Source: Sciurus carolinensis (Eukaryota; Chordata; Mammalia; Rodentia; Sciuridae). Taken from it: 64,000 bases of DNA. Location: positions 12,124,001 to 12,188,000 of the forward strand of contig NC_062226.1 of the NCBI RefSeq assembly GCF_902686445.1. Direction: 5' to 3'. A program made the position numbers and the translations under genes. The stretch's first letter is position 1, and every line of letters starts with the position of its first letter. Positions 24,280 through 34,930 of this stretch are shown piece by piece. The notes under the pieces were generated by a model. That model made no database searches, was not told the DNA's origin, and worked only from the letters and a program-made list of their open reading frames with translations.

Positions 24280-25218
24280 TCATGCTGAAAATCTTCCTCT
24301 CCTGAGGATGTTTCCCAGAGCTCCTTTCATATCCCGATTCCTCAGACTGTAGATGAAGGGATTCAGCATGGGGGTGACCACAGTGTACAACACAGACACA
24401 AAGACATCCTGGTCATTGGAATTATTAGATGAGGGCAGAAAATATAGTCCAATAATTGCTCCATAGTACAGGGAAACCACAGAGAGGTGGGAGCCACATG
24501 TGGACAAGGCTTTGCAGATCCCCTTGATGGAGGGTCTTCTCAGGATGGTGGCCCCAATGTGGCCATAAGAGACCAGAATGCATATGAATGGCACAGTGAT
24601 GAACATTGATCCTACAATGAGAATAACCAGCTCATTGACAGTGGTGTCTGAGCTTGACAGCTTTAGTAAAGCAGAGAGGTCACAGAAGAAGTGGTTCAGG
24701 GTGTTTTCTCTCAGGAAAGAGAGATGGGCTAGAAGGAGGGTATGTACAAGGGAATTAGAAAAGGATGAAACCCAAGACACAACAACTAGCTGGAAACAGA
24801 GGTTCTGACTCATGATGGTGGTGTAGTGGAGAGGGTGACAGATGGCCACATATCTGTCATAGGCCATGGAGGTCAGAAGGAAGCTGTCAAGACCCCCAAA
24901 TGACAAGAAAAAATACACCTGGGAAATGCACCCAGCATATGAGATGGACTGAGTCTGCGTCAGCATGTTCATGAGCATCTTTGGAGCTGTGACTGAGGAG
25001 AAGCAGATGTCAGTGAGGGCCAAGTGGCTGAGGAAGAAGTACATGGGGGTGTGGAGGCGAGAGTCCAGCCTGATGAGCAGGATGATGAGCAGGTTCCCCA
25101 GCACTGTGGTCAGGTACATGGCCAGGAACAGGGCGTAGAACATGCCTTGCTCCTCTGGCTGGATGGGGAGCCCCAGGAGGAGGAACTCAGACACGCTGCT
25201 CTGGTTCTCCCTCCTCAT
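24280..25218 (-). CDS. Olfactory receptor OR-C, OR1J-like, intact
   Basis: Odorant-binding class A GPCR of 312 residues, the usual OR length, expected in cilia of olfactory sensory neurons and coupled to Galpha-olf. The start is [15 protein letters not shown], with an N-glycosylation site NQS at residue 5. GN is at 41-42 in TM1, PMYFFL at 58-63, Cys97 before TM3, [10 protein letters not shown] at 118-127, HFFCD with Cys179 in extracellular loop 2, [13 protein letters not shown] at the start of TM6, and [19 protein letters not shown] in TM7 and the tail. No stop or frameshift is present. Odd: the loop-2 cysteines normally at 169 and 189 are Leu and Ser. The single coding exon and the nearby splice acceptor fit normal OR structure. 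The subfamily is inferred from remembered human OR1J1/OR1J2. This is the only intact OR in the window. Confidence 0.95.
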   Translation of the reverse strand: MRRENQSSVSEFLLLGLPIQPEEQGMFYALFLAMYLTTVLGNLLIILLIRLDSRLHTPMYFFLSHLALTDICFSSVTAPKMLMNMLTQTQSISYAGCISQVYFFLSFGGLDSFLLTSMAYDRYVAICHPLHYTTIMSQNLCFQLVVVSWVSSFSNSLVHTLLLAHLSFLRENTLNHFFCDLSALLKLSSSDTTVNELVILIVGSMFITVPFICILVSYGHIGATILRRPSIKGICKALSTCGSHLSVVSLYYGAIIGLYFLPSSNNSNDQDVFVSVLYTVVTPMLNPFIYSLRNRDMKGALGNILRRGRFSA

Positions 25219-25262
25219 GCTGGAGATGAAAATGGAGATAGAAATGTGAAAGAATGAGAAGT
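25219..25262 (-). other. Probable 3' splice site of the OR-C coding exon
   Basis: Read on the minus strand, a pyrimidine-rich tract ends in tttcatctccag, one base before the ATG. OR genes usually have an intron ending just upstream of the coding exon. OR-B keeps ctctccag about 20 bases before its ATG, and OR-C lacks those intervening bases. Acceptor function is inferred. Confidence 0.5.
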
Positions 25263-26598
25263 CATTGTGACTACTACATAATAAAAACTTGGCTTTAGAC
25301 TAGTCAGTATGTGCATCTTAATTCAAATATTTCAAGCTTTCTTCCACATTAGTCAGCTACAGATGGTCTGGACAAAAGACATTTTTGTCCCCCCCTAGAG
25401 TCAACACAACATCATTTGGAGAAAGCATGAAATATTTCAATGATCATCAGATCAGATATAGTTCATGAGTAGTTCATGAATTCATGGTGGAAATCTGAGT
25501 TTAGGAAACTAGGTTCTAAGCCAGGTCAGTAGAAACTACTTGGTGATGTCTACTCTGATGGCCTCTCTTACCTCCCCAGGCCTATGAAACACTAAGCTTA
25601 TGCTATATTTCCATGAGTTAAATCAAGTAAAGAGAACCACATGGGCTGATTTTGGGCATTAAGTGACTGAATCTATGTCAAGGTCATAAAATACCTAGTG
25701 AACTACCTTTAAATATATCCATAAGTTTTTCCATGAAAAACAATTCTTTCATTCAACAATCCACTCAACATTTTCAATCTTCCATCAGTCTTTCTATAGG
25801 AATTTTTCTGGAATGTGGAAAATATGTACGGTCTCTTCCAAACCCTACATCCTATATTTCCTCAGCTCAAAGCAGATCATTCTTATTCAAGTCATCAGAG
25901 CACTAGGAAACTACAGTGATGAGGTTGTCTATTTTTACATATTTTCTAAAAGAAACTCTTAATGGAAGAAGCTGTCACAGGTTATACAAATGGGCACTCT
26001 AGTGAAGTGTTTGGAGAGGACATGGCTGGGGCATTTAAGAATGGAGAAAATTCAAGACCATGGGCAGCCTGGGAGGATTATGCGTTGGTGAATTGTTGAG
26101 AAGTCAGACTATACAAGGCCTCTTCTGACATAATGGAAAGTTTCGATTTTGTTTTCAGGGCAATAGTATACCCAAGAAAAAGTTTCAGCATAGAATTGAC
26201 CAAGAAATTCAAATAGCATATAGTCCATTGAGTAGAGATCAGATTGTAGCATGGCAAATGTCAGCAGGAATCTATTGAAGCACTTTAGGTACAAAATAAC
26301 ACCTAAATCTTGACAGTAGAGATAAATAAAAAAACAGAGGCTTGGAATACGATTTGGAAGAAAATCCAGCAAGACCTAAAAGTGCTTAATGATAAGAAAA
26401 TGAAGTATATTTCTTCACTGATTTTTCCAAAAATTAGATACAGGATCAGATAGAAAGTATTGTACATGGAAATTTGGTTCTGCCCTCTTTTTTCAAAATT
26501 TAAATAGATATTAAGTTCAAGATGAATTACTCTACAGAGTTGTCTGTCATCTTCTTGTGTGAGGTGGATAGAGTCTAAAGATCAATAGCACATGCTGG

Positions 26599-26646
<48 letters not shown>

Positions 26647-27565
26647 CAAACCTATGCATACAATTTAACATAGATTCTACTCAAGCTCCAGTATGGCCCG
26701 TTAGATGATAAGTAAGGACATCTTCAGTTACATACCATGGCAAAGTTCTTCAGTTTCTCTTTAGAAGACATAGAATAGAGTGAAAACAGGTGGGCTCAAA
26801 AATCCACTCTAACACACAGAGAAGCTATTCGTTCAAAACCAAACAAGTCAGGGGTATGGATATGTATTTGTTCACAGCATCTGAGCAGGGGGTTATTTTG
26901 AAAACCATACAGAAGTCCTAGGAGACAACCCCCCACTACAGCTAGCTACAAATTAGGAACAAACAGGATATAATTGCTTCATTTCCTTTCTCCTGTGGGG
27001 AACGAATTGCTTGTTGACTCAGGAATAAAATAATTCACTCTTGGAGGAACCATGATAATAAAAACAGGCTGCAATTAGGAACTTGGTGGTTCATAGAGGT
27101 TACCGCCTTACCACTTCACCCTCGGAAAAGTTCATTCTGTGTTTGGAATAATGGGACCTTGAGGTTGAGCATGTTAACCAAAGACTCATTTCTCAACCCC
27201 ATATATTTCAAAAACACCAGAAACACTCTAATATCTTTACTCTATGGCCAAAGAGTGAGGGAAACCATATCTCATCGTCACCACCAGACTTAGAGAAAAG
27301 AATACAGTTTCTGTAAATCTGCCTCTTGCCCCAAAGCTGTAGCGTCCACATTCCATCAGTGCAGGATTCACACAATACCATCAATGTGTGCTGTCCACTA
27401 AACCATTGAAACATTTATCCCAGATTTATTCCATGTATCACCAGCTCTATTTCCCCCATGCCTGGTAGAAAATTAATATCATGTGCTCATTATTCAAGGT
27501 CAACATATGCGAATATTTATTGTGATTAATTGGTTCTTTTAAATGTTATAAATCAAACTTGCTTT
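25263..27565 (-). repeat. OR-unit upstream flank, copy C
   Basis: Non-coding and collinear with flanks A, B and D until about 27,510 (anchors near 25,795, 26,112, 26,765 and 27,489). The part matching 4,466-4,830 of flank A was not found, so this copy is cut short where the L1/LTR block begins. Confidence 0.7.
26601..26644. repeat. (AC)n microsatellite
   Basis: Perfect AC dinucleotides after ggacacg. Flank D carries an (AC)n at about 49,904-49,946, in the corresponding part of the unit. Confidence 0.95.
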
Positions 27566-27857
27566 CTTAAAAATAAATATTTTTAATGACTGTATAATAT
27601 TCACAGACAGAAATGTGTAGACCTGAAGTGCAAACCTTGATAAATGATCACAAAAACACACCTGCATACCATCAGCTGTTGTTATGATCTGGATATGAGC
27701 TGTTCCTGAAAAGCTCATGTTTAGACATGCAGAAATGTTGAGGTGAAATTATTAGAATATGAGAGCTGTAATCAAATCAGTGGATTAATTTATGTGATGA
27801 ATTAATAATTTGAATGAGTTAATGGGTGGTAACTCTAGGCAGCTAGGGTGTAGCTAG

Positions 27858-28548
27858 ACTTCCTCTCTCTCTCTCTGTCTCCCTTTTTCTCTCTCTCTCT
27901 CCCTCTCTCTCTCTGTCTCTGTCTCTGTCTCTCCCTCTCTCCCTCTCTCTCTCTGTCTCTCTGTCTCTCTCTCTCCCTCTCTCTCTCTCTACACCCCCNN
28001 NNNNNNNNNNNNNNNNNNNNNNNNNNNNNNNNNNNNNNNNNNNNNNNNNNNNNNNNNNNNNNNNNNNNNNNNNNNNNNNNNNNNNNNNNNNNNNNNNNNN
28101 NNNNNNNNNNNNNNNNNNNNNNNNNNNNNNNNNNNNNNNNNNNNNNNNNNNNNNNNNNNNNNNNNNNNNNNNNNNNNNNNNNNNNNNNNNNNNNNNNNNN
28201 NNNNNNNNNNNNNNNNNNNNNNNNNNNNNNNNNNNNNNNNNNNNNNNNNNNNNNNNNNNNNNNNNNNNNNNNNNNNNNNNNNNNNNNNNNNNNNNNNNNN
28301 NNNNNNNNNNNNNNNNNNNNNNNNNNNNNNNNNNNNNNNNNNNNNNNNNNNNNNNNNNNNNNNNNNNNNNNNNNNNNNNNNNNNNNNNNNNNNNNNNNNN
28401 NNNNNNNNNNNNNNNNNNNNNNNNNNNNNNNNNNNNNNNNNNNNNNNNNNNNNNNNNNNNNNNNNNNNNNNNNNNNNNNNNNNNNNNNNNNNNNNNNNCT
28501 CTCCTCTCTCCCTCTCTCTCTGTCTCTCTGTCTCTCTGTCTCTCCCTC

Positions 28549-28600
<52 letters not shown>

Positions 28601-28625
28601 TCTCTCTCTCTCCCCCTCCCTCCCT
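27858..28625. repeat. CT-rich microsatellite
   Basis: Mixed (CT)n, CTGT and CCCT units on both sides of the N run. Open frames of Arg/Glu or Ser/Leu repeats across it come from the repeat and the gap and are not genes. Confidence 0.95.
27999..28498. other. Assembly gap, 500 N
   Basis: Exactly 500 consecutive undetermined bases inside the CT microsatellite. The round number suggests a placeholder or estimated gap, so the true length is unknown and downstream spacing is uncertain. Confidence 0.99.
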
Positions 28626-29524
28626 CCCTCCCCCCTGCTTCCTGGATGTCATGAATTGAGCACTCTTTCTCCAGCATGCCCTTCTGGCCATGATGTTCTG
28701 CCTCACCTCCAGCCAAGAGCTACGGAGTTGGTCACCATGGGCTGAATCTCTGAAACCATAAGCTTAGGTATCTAGTATGCCATTTGTTTAAAAGGTTGTC
28801 TTTTCTCCAGTGTATGTTTTGGGCAGCATTTTGAAGGATCACCCTACTGTATCTATGTGAATTTATTTGTGTCTTCTATTCTATTGCATTGGTCTTCATG
28901 TCTATTTTGATGCCAATATCATGCCTTTTTTCTTACTATAGGTCTGTGCATAATTTGAGATCAGGTATTGTGATGCCTCAAGCTTTGCTCTTATTGCTCA
29001 GTATTTCTTTGACTATTCTGGGTCTTTTAATCTTCAAAATAAATTTGCAGTTCTGTGAAGAAGGTCGTTGGTCACTTGATGGAGATGCTGCAAATGAAAT
29101 TTCTTTCCTTTTTTTTCTTTCATAAATTTTGTTATTGGCATCTAAGAATAGCTATTGATTTTTATGATGTTTTTATGGACCTAAAAGTTTAGTTGTTTTT
29201 TTTTTCCTGAGTCTTCAGGTTTTTCATAAGATCATGTTGTCTGCAAACAAGGATAATTAGATCTCCTCCTTTCTGATTTTGATACCCTCTATTTCTTTTT
29301 CTAGTCTTATAGCTCTAAGACTTCCAGCATTATATTTAATAGTAGTAAAAGTGGACATCCCTGTCTTCCTCCTGATCTTAGAGAAAAAAACATTTCTCCA
29401 TTCTCAATTATTAGGGCTGTGTCTGTCATATAAAGCCTTGTTGTACTGATGTATCTTCCTTCTATATCGAATTTTCTGAAATTTTATCATGAAGAATGTT
29501 AGTTTTATTGAATGATTTTTCTTT

Positions 29525-29697
29525 TTTAATTCTTTTTTTTTTACAGACTGCATTTTGATTCATTGTACACAAATGGGGTACAACTTTTCATTTCTATGGT
29601 TGTTCACGATGTAGTTTCATACCATTTGTGTAATCATACATGTAATAGGGTAATGATGTCTGTCTCATTCCCCTTTCATACCCCTGCCCTCTCATTT
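29525..29697 (-). mobile_element. Nested L1 3' tail with 12-bp TSD
   Basis: Poly-T then tacagactgcattttgattc is the reverse complement of an L1 3' end. TGATTTTTCTTT flanks it exactly at 29,513-29,524 and 29,698-29,709. This is a severely 5'-truncated insertion into an older L1 of the same orientation. Confidence 0.85.
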
Positions 29698-29840
29698 TGA
29701 TTTTTCTTTATCTATTGACATGAACTATGATTTTTATCCTCATTCTGTAGATGTGCTGTATTATTTTTACAATGCATTAATATTAAACCATAAAAACCAT
29801 CCTTGGATTCTTGATATAATTTGCACTTGATCATGATGGG

Positions 29841-29930
29841 TTTGTTACTTTGGAGGTGCTGGAGATTCAACCCATAGTCTCATGTCTGCTAAACAAGCAC
29901 TCTACCACTAAACTACCTCCACAGTCCCCT
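29841..29930 (-). mobile_element. ID SINE, minus strand, degraded
   Basis: ggagattcaacccatag (B-box complement) and acaagcactctaccactaaa (anticodon-arm to A-box complement) are the reverse complement of the ID body. Confidence 0.8.
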
Positions 29931-30233
29931 GTATGATCTTTTTTGTGTCTTATATTTGATTTGATAGCACTTTTTGAGAAATTTTGTGGTTATGTACATC
30001 ATATTGTTCATACAGATATTAATATTTGCTTTCCTTTTTTTATTTTGTCATTTGCTGATTTTGGTATCAGGCTAATACTGGACTTACAGAAGGAGTTTGG
30101 AAGGATTCCCTCCCTTTCAATTCATCAGAAGGATTTGAGAACCTCATGTTAGGTTCTCTTTGAAAGGTTGGTAAAATTCATCAGAGAAGCCATCTCATCC
30201 AGGGCTTCTCTTTGTTGAAAGAAATTTTTAAAT

Positions 30234-30360
30234 TTAAAAAAATATATTTTTATTAATTGTTGATGAATATCTATTTATTTATATGTGTTGCTGAGGATTG
30301 AACCCAGTGTCTCACACATGCTAGGCAAGCGCTCTACCACTGAGTCACAACCCCAGCCCC
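30234..30360 (-). mobile_element. ID SINE, minus strand, with 10-bp TSD
   Basis: The body ends gtcacaaccccagcccc on the plus strand, and the A-rich tail appears as T-rich sequence on the left. ATTTTTAAAT flanks it at 30,224-30,233 and 30,361-30,370. Confidence 0.9.
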
Positions 30361-31260
30361 ATTTTTAAATCTTGATTCAATTTTATTACTCATTTTTGAT
30401 CTGTTCAAATTTTCTATGCACCTATGCTTCAGTTTGGGTAGGTTGTATATATCCATAAAATTGTCAGTTTCTTCTAGGTTTTCCCCAGCTCAATACACTT
30501 ATTCTCAATAGTCACTAATTATCCTTGTGGTTTCTGTTGTATCCGTTGTACTGTGTTCTTTTTCATCTCTGATTTTATTTATTTGGGTTATTTCTTCTAT
30601 TTTTCCTTCTTAGTCTTGGGATGTTGTGTCAATTTTATTTAACTCTTCAGAAACAAAATTTCTAATTTTGTTGGCCTTTTGTATTTTCAGTCTGTGTGTT
30701 GTTTATTGTATCTCAGATATTTGTTATTCCTTTTCTTCTAATTTGGGGTTTTGTTGTTCTTGGTCTTCTAGTTCCTTGAATCCCATCACTAGGTTATTTA
30801 TTTCAAAATTTTCTAATATTTTCTATAAGCACTTATTACTGCTTTTGCTATCTCACAGGTTCTGATGTGTCTGTTTTCATTTTCATATGATTTAATTTTT
30901 TTTTCATTTCTCTTGATTTCTTCATGATTATCTCTTGGTCATTCAAAAGACCATTTTAAATTTTCAGGTCTTTGTATCATTGCCAAAGTTCTGTTTCTGG
31001 TTTCTAGCTTTATTCCCCTGTGCTCAAGGATGATACATGATACGTTTTCTTTCTTTCTTTTATATTTTAATCACTTATTGATTTATTTGTACTTCTTAAG
31101 ACTTGTTTTGGGTACCAAACTACAGTCATTCCTGGAGAATATTCCATTGACTTTAAGACAAATATGCTTTCTGCCACTGTTGGATGAAATGTTAAGGAAA
31201 TATCTGTTTGGTTCATTTTCCTAATAGTGTAATCTGTCTTATTTCAGATTAATTCTGAGT

Positions 31261-31740
31261 TCAGCCCAAAAATCACTGTATGTTACAGGTAAGATTTTTT
31301 CCCTTTTCTACAATATGATACCATTTATTTTGAAAATATATTCAATTTACATTATAATTTCTTTTACAAACATAGTCCATATAAGTTTATTATTTGTGAT
31401 TTCCTAATAATTTTTATTGAGGTGTTGTCATTTATACTTTTTTAAAACATGAATTTTAAATATCCACCTCTTTAATTTTTTTCATTTGTATACACTACTG
31501 GAATGATCACTTAGGTCAAGAGATAGACAACTTCGTCTGACAGAAGCCCCCCTCCTTCCCTTTATAGTTTGAATCTCCCAAGGGTAAATGGTCTTCCAAT
31601 CTCAACCCGCCCTGATTTTCCTGAATGCTTTTTAACTTCATTTAATCATAATCATGCAGCATATAATCTTTTGTACAGGCTGTTTTTCACTTAGCATGAT
31701 AACATCATCTATGTTATTATATGTATCAGGAGTTCACTCT
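31261..31740. other. AT-rich intergenic sequence, no gene recognised
   Basis: Decayed AT-rich text, probably old repeat. It includes gaacttagcat-like wording reminiscent of minus-strand L1 3' UTR (tttttcacttagcatgata near 31,683). Confidence 0.45.
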
Positions 31741-31951
31741 TACCTAGCCTGGTGTCTCACTCATGTAATCCCAGTCACTTGGGTGGCTGAAACAGGAGGA
31801 TCACAAATCCAAAGCCAGCCTCAGCAACTTAGCAAGGCCCCAGCAACTTAGTGAGACCCTGTCTCAAAATGAAAACTAAAAAGGGCTGGAGATGTGGCTC
31901 AGTGGTTAAGTGCCCCTGAATTCAATTCCTGGTACAAAAAAAGAAAAACAA
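31741..31951 (+). mobile_element. Composite 7SL/B1-ID SINE with 11-bp TSD
   Basis: The left half is 7SL-derived (ctggtgtctcactcatgtaa, gaaacaggaggatcac). The right half is ID-like (gggctggagatgtggctcag). It ends in an A-rich tail. GAGTTCACTCT flanks it exactly at 31,730-31,740 and 31,952-31,962. The layout matches the B1-dID type of dimeric SINE known from squirrels and relatives. Confidence 0.9.
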
Positions 31952-31962
31952 GAGTTCACTCT

Positions 31963-32630
31963 CATTAGCCAATATTATTCCACAATTATAAACAGACAAA
32001 AATCTAATTACCATTCCCAAGCTTACGGTTAAAACCATGTTTCTATATTTCTATATTTGTCTATGAATAATAAAGTTTCCATTTAATAATGTTATATGTT
32101 ACATGTTAAACATATTTCTATAAAAAAACAAATGGGACCATACTGTGGTAATAAATAAACTGAACTGTCAGTTAATTAAACTATTAAGTGGTTTTTATTG
32201 CATGTATTTATTGCATATAAGCATAAATATTTATACAGTTATATTTATCTACAACAGTGCTTTTAAAACTATACTTATACATGAACCTCACTGAGCACCA
32301 GCACTTGGTTTCTGTGGTTTGTATAACCAGAAATGACATGCTGATCACAGGGCATACACCACTCAACTCCACTTGTCACCCCACACATTATAACTTTTCA
32401 GAAAACATGGTTTTTGGCAAATAGGATAAAGATGCATATTAAAAATAGAAATATGAATAAACCAGTAAAAAAAAAAAACAGAAGCATGGCATACGGGCGA
32501 TATAGATGTATACCTACATGTAGAGTAATGTATACATCTAGAAAATGGTAATGGTAGAGTTGGTGTTGCAGAGAAGTGGAGAAAGGATGAAATTAATTTA
32601 AAATACTTTATTATTAAAAGGACAAAACAT
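31963..32630. other. AT-rich intergenic sequence, nothing recognised
   Basis: No exon-like or repeat-like structure beyond short A-runs (for example near 32,467). Confidence 0.45.
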
Positions 32631-33401
32631 TGAATGACATTTTTATCTCACTCAAGGTAAGAATGGCAATTATCAAGAATACAAGTAACAATTAATGTTG
32701 GCAAGGATGTGGGGAAAAGCATACACTCATACATTGCAGGTGGGACTGCAAATTTGTGTAACCACTCTGGAAAGCAATTTGGAGTTTCCTCAAAAAACTA
32801 GGGATGGAAACCCTATTTGACCCAGTTATCCCACTCCTCAGTATATATCCAAAGGAATTAAAATCAGTAAACTATAGTGACACATCAATGTTTATAGCAA
32901 CTCAATTCACAATAGCTAAGCTCTGGAACCAATCTAGATGCCCTTCAACAGATTAATGGATAAAGAAAATGTGGTTTATATACACAAGGGAATATTACTC
33001 AGCTGTGAAAAGGGTGACTTTATAACTTTATAACTTTTGCCAGAAAGTGGATGAATCTGGAGACTATCATGCTAAGTGAAGTACACCATCCCAAGAAATC
33101 AAAGCTTGAATGTTCTCTCTGACATGTGGATGCTAACAACAAACAGTGGGTAGAATGGTTCAGTGGATTAGACAATGGGGAATAAATGGAAGGGAGGAGG
33201 ATAGGAAAGGAAAGACAGTGAGATGAAGCTGACATAACTTCCCTACACACATGTATGAATACACCACAGTGAATCTCAGCATCATGTACATCCACATATC
33301 TAGATTCCTATTTTGAATAAAATATACGCGATGTTTGTATATGCACAACAAAATAGACTGTACTGTCACATATAACTAAAAAGAACAAGGAAAATGTTTT
33401 T
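32631..33401 (+). mobile_element. L1 3' end, 5'-truncated
   Basis: Follows the ORF2 C-terminal region (aagaatacaagtaacaatta, gcaaggatgtggggaaa, ccactctggaaagcaattt) and then the 3' UTR. The younger full-length L1 begins immediately to its right, so one L1 landed at the tail of another. Confidence 0.88.
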
Positions 33402-33416
33402 AAAAAAACCTATGGC
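33402..33416. repeat. Target-site duplication of L1-2, left copy
   Basis: AAAAAAACCTATGGC, identical to 40,214-40,228. Confidence 0.92.
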
Positions 33417-34930
33417 GGGTTTTCAAGATGGCAGACTAGAGGGCGGCTGCATTTCATGTTGCTCCAGGACTCAGGATTCAAAAGAGGAGATAGTGAGTGA
33501 CTTGGGACCAACTCAAAGCCGTCGGGTGAGTCTCTCCCGTTGGGGAGGCGTCCCAGATGGGGCGGTAGCCCTGGAACGCAGGGAACTTTGTGAAGTAGAG
33601 TTGCCCGGCAAGACGCCCCTCCCCCCATGAAGCGGTAAACACGGACCACTGGGAACTTTGCAGAGGAAGCTGCTCAGCACAGCACTTGGTTTTAGAGTAA
33701 ACCGCCAGGCTTGGGTGGCTGCCCAGAGGACGGCCTGCATAGGCAGGTAATTAGATGCAGAACAGGGTCCCAGGTCCTAGGCGGCTTTTTGGTGGAAGAA
33801 CTGCAGAGACAAGCTGAGGGGCAGAGCGAAGGTTCCAGGACTGCGGGCAGATTCTCTGAGGAGAGGCAGCCTAAGGAGACTCATCTGTGAAGGGTGAGGC
33901 TCCCAGGCCCAGGAGGTAGGTCCGGGCCCCTGGGAACGTTGCCTGGGAAGGCTGCCCTGCCCAGGCGGCAAGATACCCTTCTCCCCGCTGGAGCAGTGAA
34001 CATGGACAGCGGGGAACTTTGCAAAGGAGGCCGTGCAGCACAACGCTTGGTTTCGGAGCAACCCGCCGAGGCTCCGGCAACAGCCAGAGGAAGAGCTGGA
34101 TGGCGAGTTGTTTGGACTCAGAGCAACCTCCTGAACAACAGGGAGGCCGTCCTGAGGAGGTGGAGGTGCGCAGTGAGTTGCTTGGTCTCCAAGCGCCCAC
34201 ACAGAACTCTGGGTGGCTGCCTGGAGGAAGAGGGAGCGGCGGGTCAGTGGGGCTCGGAGCATATGTACGAGGCTCCAGGTGGCTGCTCAGAGGAGGGGTC
34301 GCATAGCCAGGCGATTAGGTGCAAAGCACGGTCTGGGGACCTAGGCGCCTTTGGGTGAAAGAGCTACACAGAGACAAGCTGAGGGGCGGAGCGAAGGTTC
34401 CAGGACTGCCGGCAGCTTCTCTGAGGAGGGGCTACCTAAGGAGATTCCTCTGCGAAGGGTGAGGCTCCCAGGCCCAGGAGGTAGGTTCGGGCCCCTGGGA
34501 ATGTTGCCTGGGAAGGTTGCACTGCCCAGGTGGTAATTCTGGACTGAGGAGAACCTCTAGGAGGGGAACTGACCAGCTAGACCTCTCCACCGGGTGAGTC
34601 TTCTCTGCTGGGTGAGGTTTTCGCACAAGGACGGTAAAACAAGAGACACAGGCCCAAACAGGCCTTGCCTCAGCCCGCAGCCTAGTTCCCCTTTGGATGA
34701 CCATTGGTCAACAAGTGGAGGCACCTCTGCCCACTAGCAGGGAATATACCCCACTTGAAGACCACCACCCCTAGAGAGGCAGCTTCCTTGGGGAACACAG
34801 CAGTATCAACTTCCTCCAAGACTTCAGGCTACTGAAGGATAAGAGGGGATACACTAGCAATCTTCAGGGACATTATAAGTCAATAGAGGAAATCTGCAAT
34901 ATCTTAATGATCCACTGATTCCTGAACAAT
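33417..34930 (+). promoter_or_regulatory. L1-2 5' UTR with duplicated monomer-like units
   Basis: GC- and CpG-rich, as expected for an L1 internal promoter. Two related units can be aligned: about 33,600-33,965 and 33,966-34,533. They start about 360 bases apart (gggaactttgcagaggaagc against gggaactttgcaaaggaggc), and their ends lie 565 bases apart (tcccaggcccaggaggtagg at 33,901 and 34,466), so the second unit carries about 205 extra bases. Promoter activity is inferred from position. Confidence 0.75.

Larger units (their letters stand above)
27660..28790 (+). mobile_element. LTR-like interspersed repeat split by a CT microsatellite and an assembly gap
   Basis: The left part (tgatctggatatgagctgt, aaaagctcatg, gggtggtaactctaggcagc) and the right part (gatgttctgcctcacctcca, gagctacggagttgg, ctgaaaccataagc) match the repeat at 57,690-58,260. 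That copy ends in a CCCAAATAAAC poly-A-signal-like motif, as LTRs do. The exact family is not assigned. Confidence 0.6.
28791..31260 (-). mobile_element. Old L1 ORF2 region on the minus strand, with nested insertions
   Basis: Text such as attggtcttcatgtctattt, gatgccaatatcatgcc, atgttgtctgcaaacaagga and tctggttttggtatcaggc-type sequence is the reverse complement of L1 ORF2. It is decayed, with stops in every frame. It is interrupted by an L1 tail (29,525-29,697) and two minus-strand ID SINEs. Confidence 0.8.

Noticed and set aside
27835..28716. Two minus-strand open frames of nearly 290 codons
   Set aside because: They cross 500 undetermined bases and consist otherwise of Arg/Glu dipeptides from the CT microsatellite.
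33777..34358. Overlapping open frames on both strands of the L1-2 5' UTR (154-161 codons)
   Set aside because: GC-rich sequence depletes stops. The frames lack recognisable motifs and are not shared with L1-1, so an ORF0-like gene is not supported.
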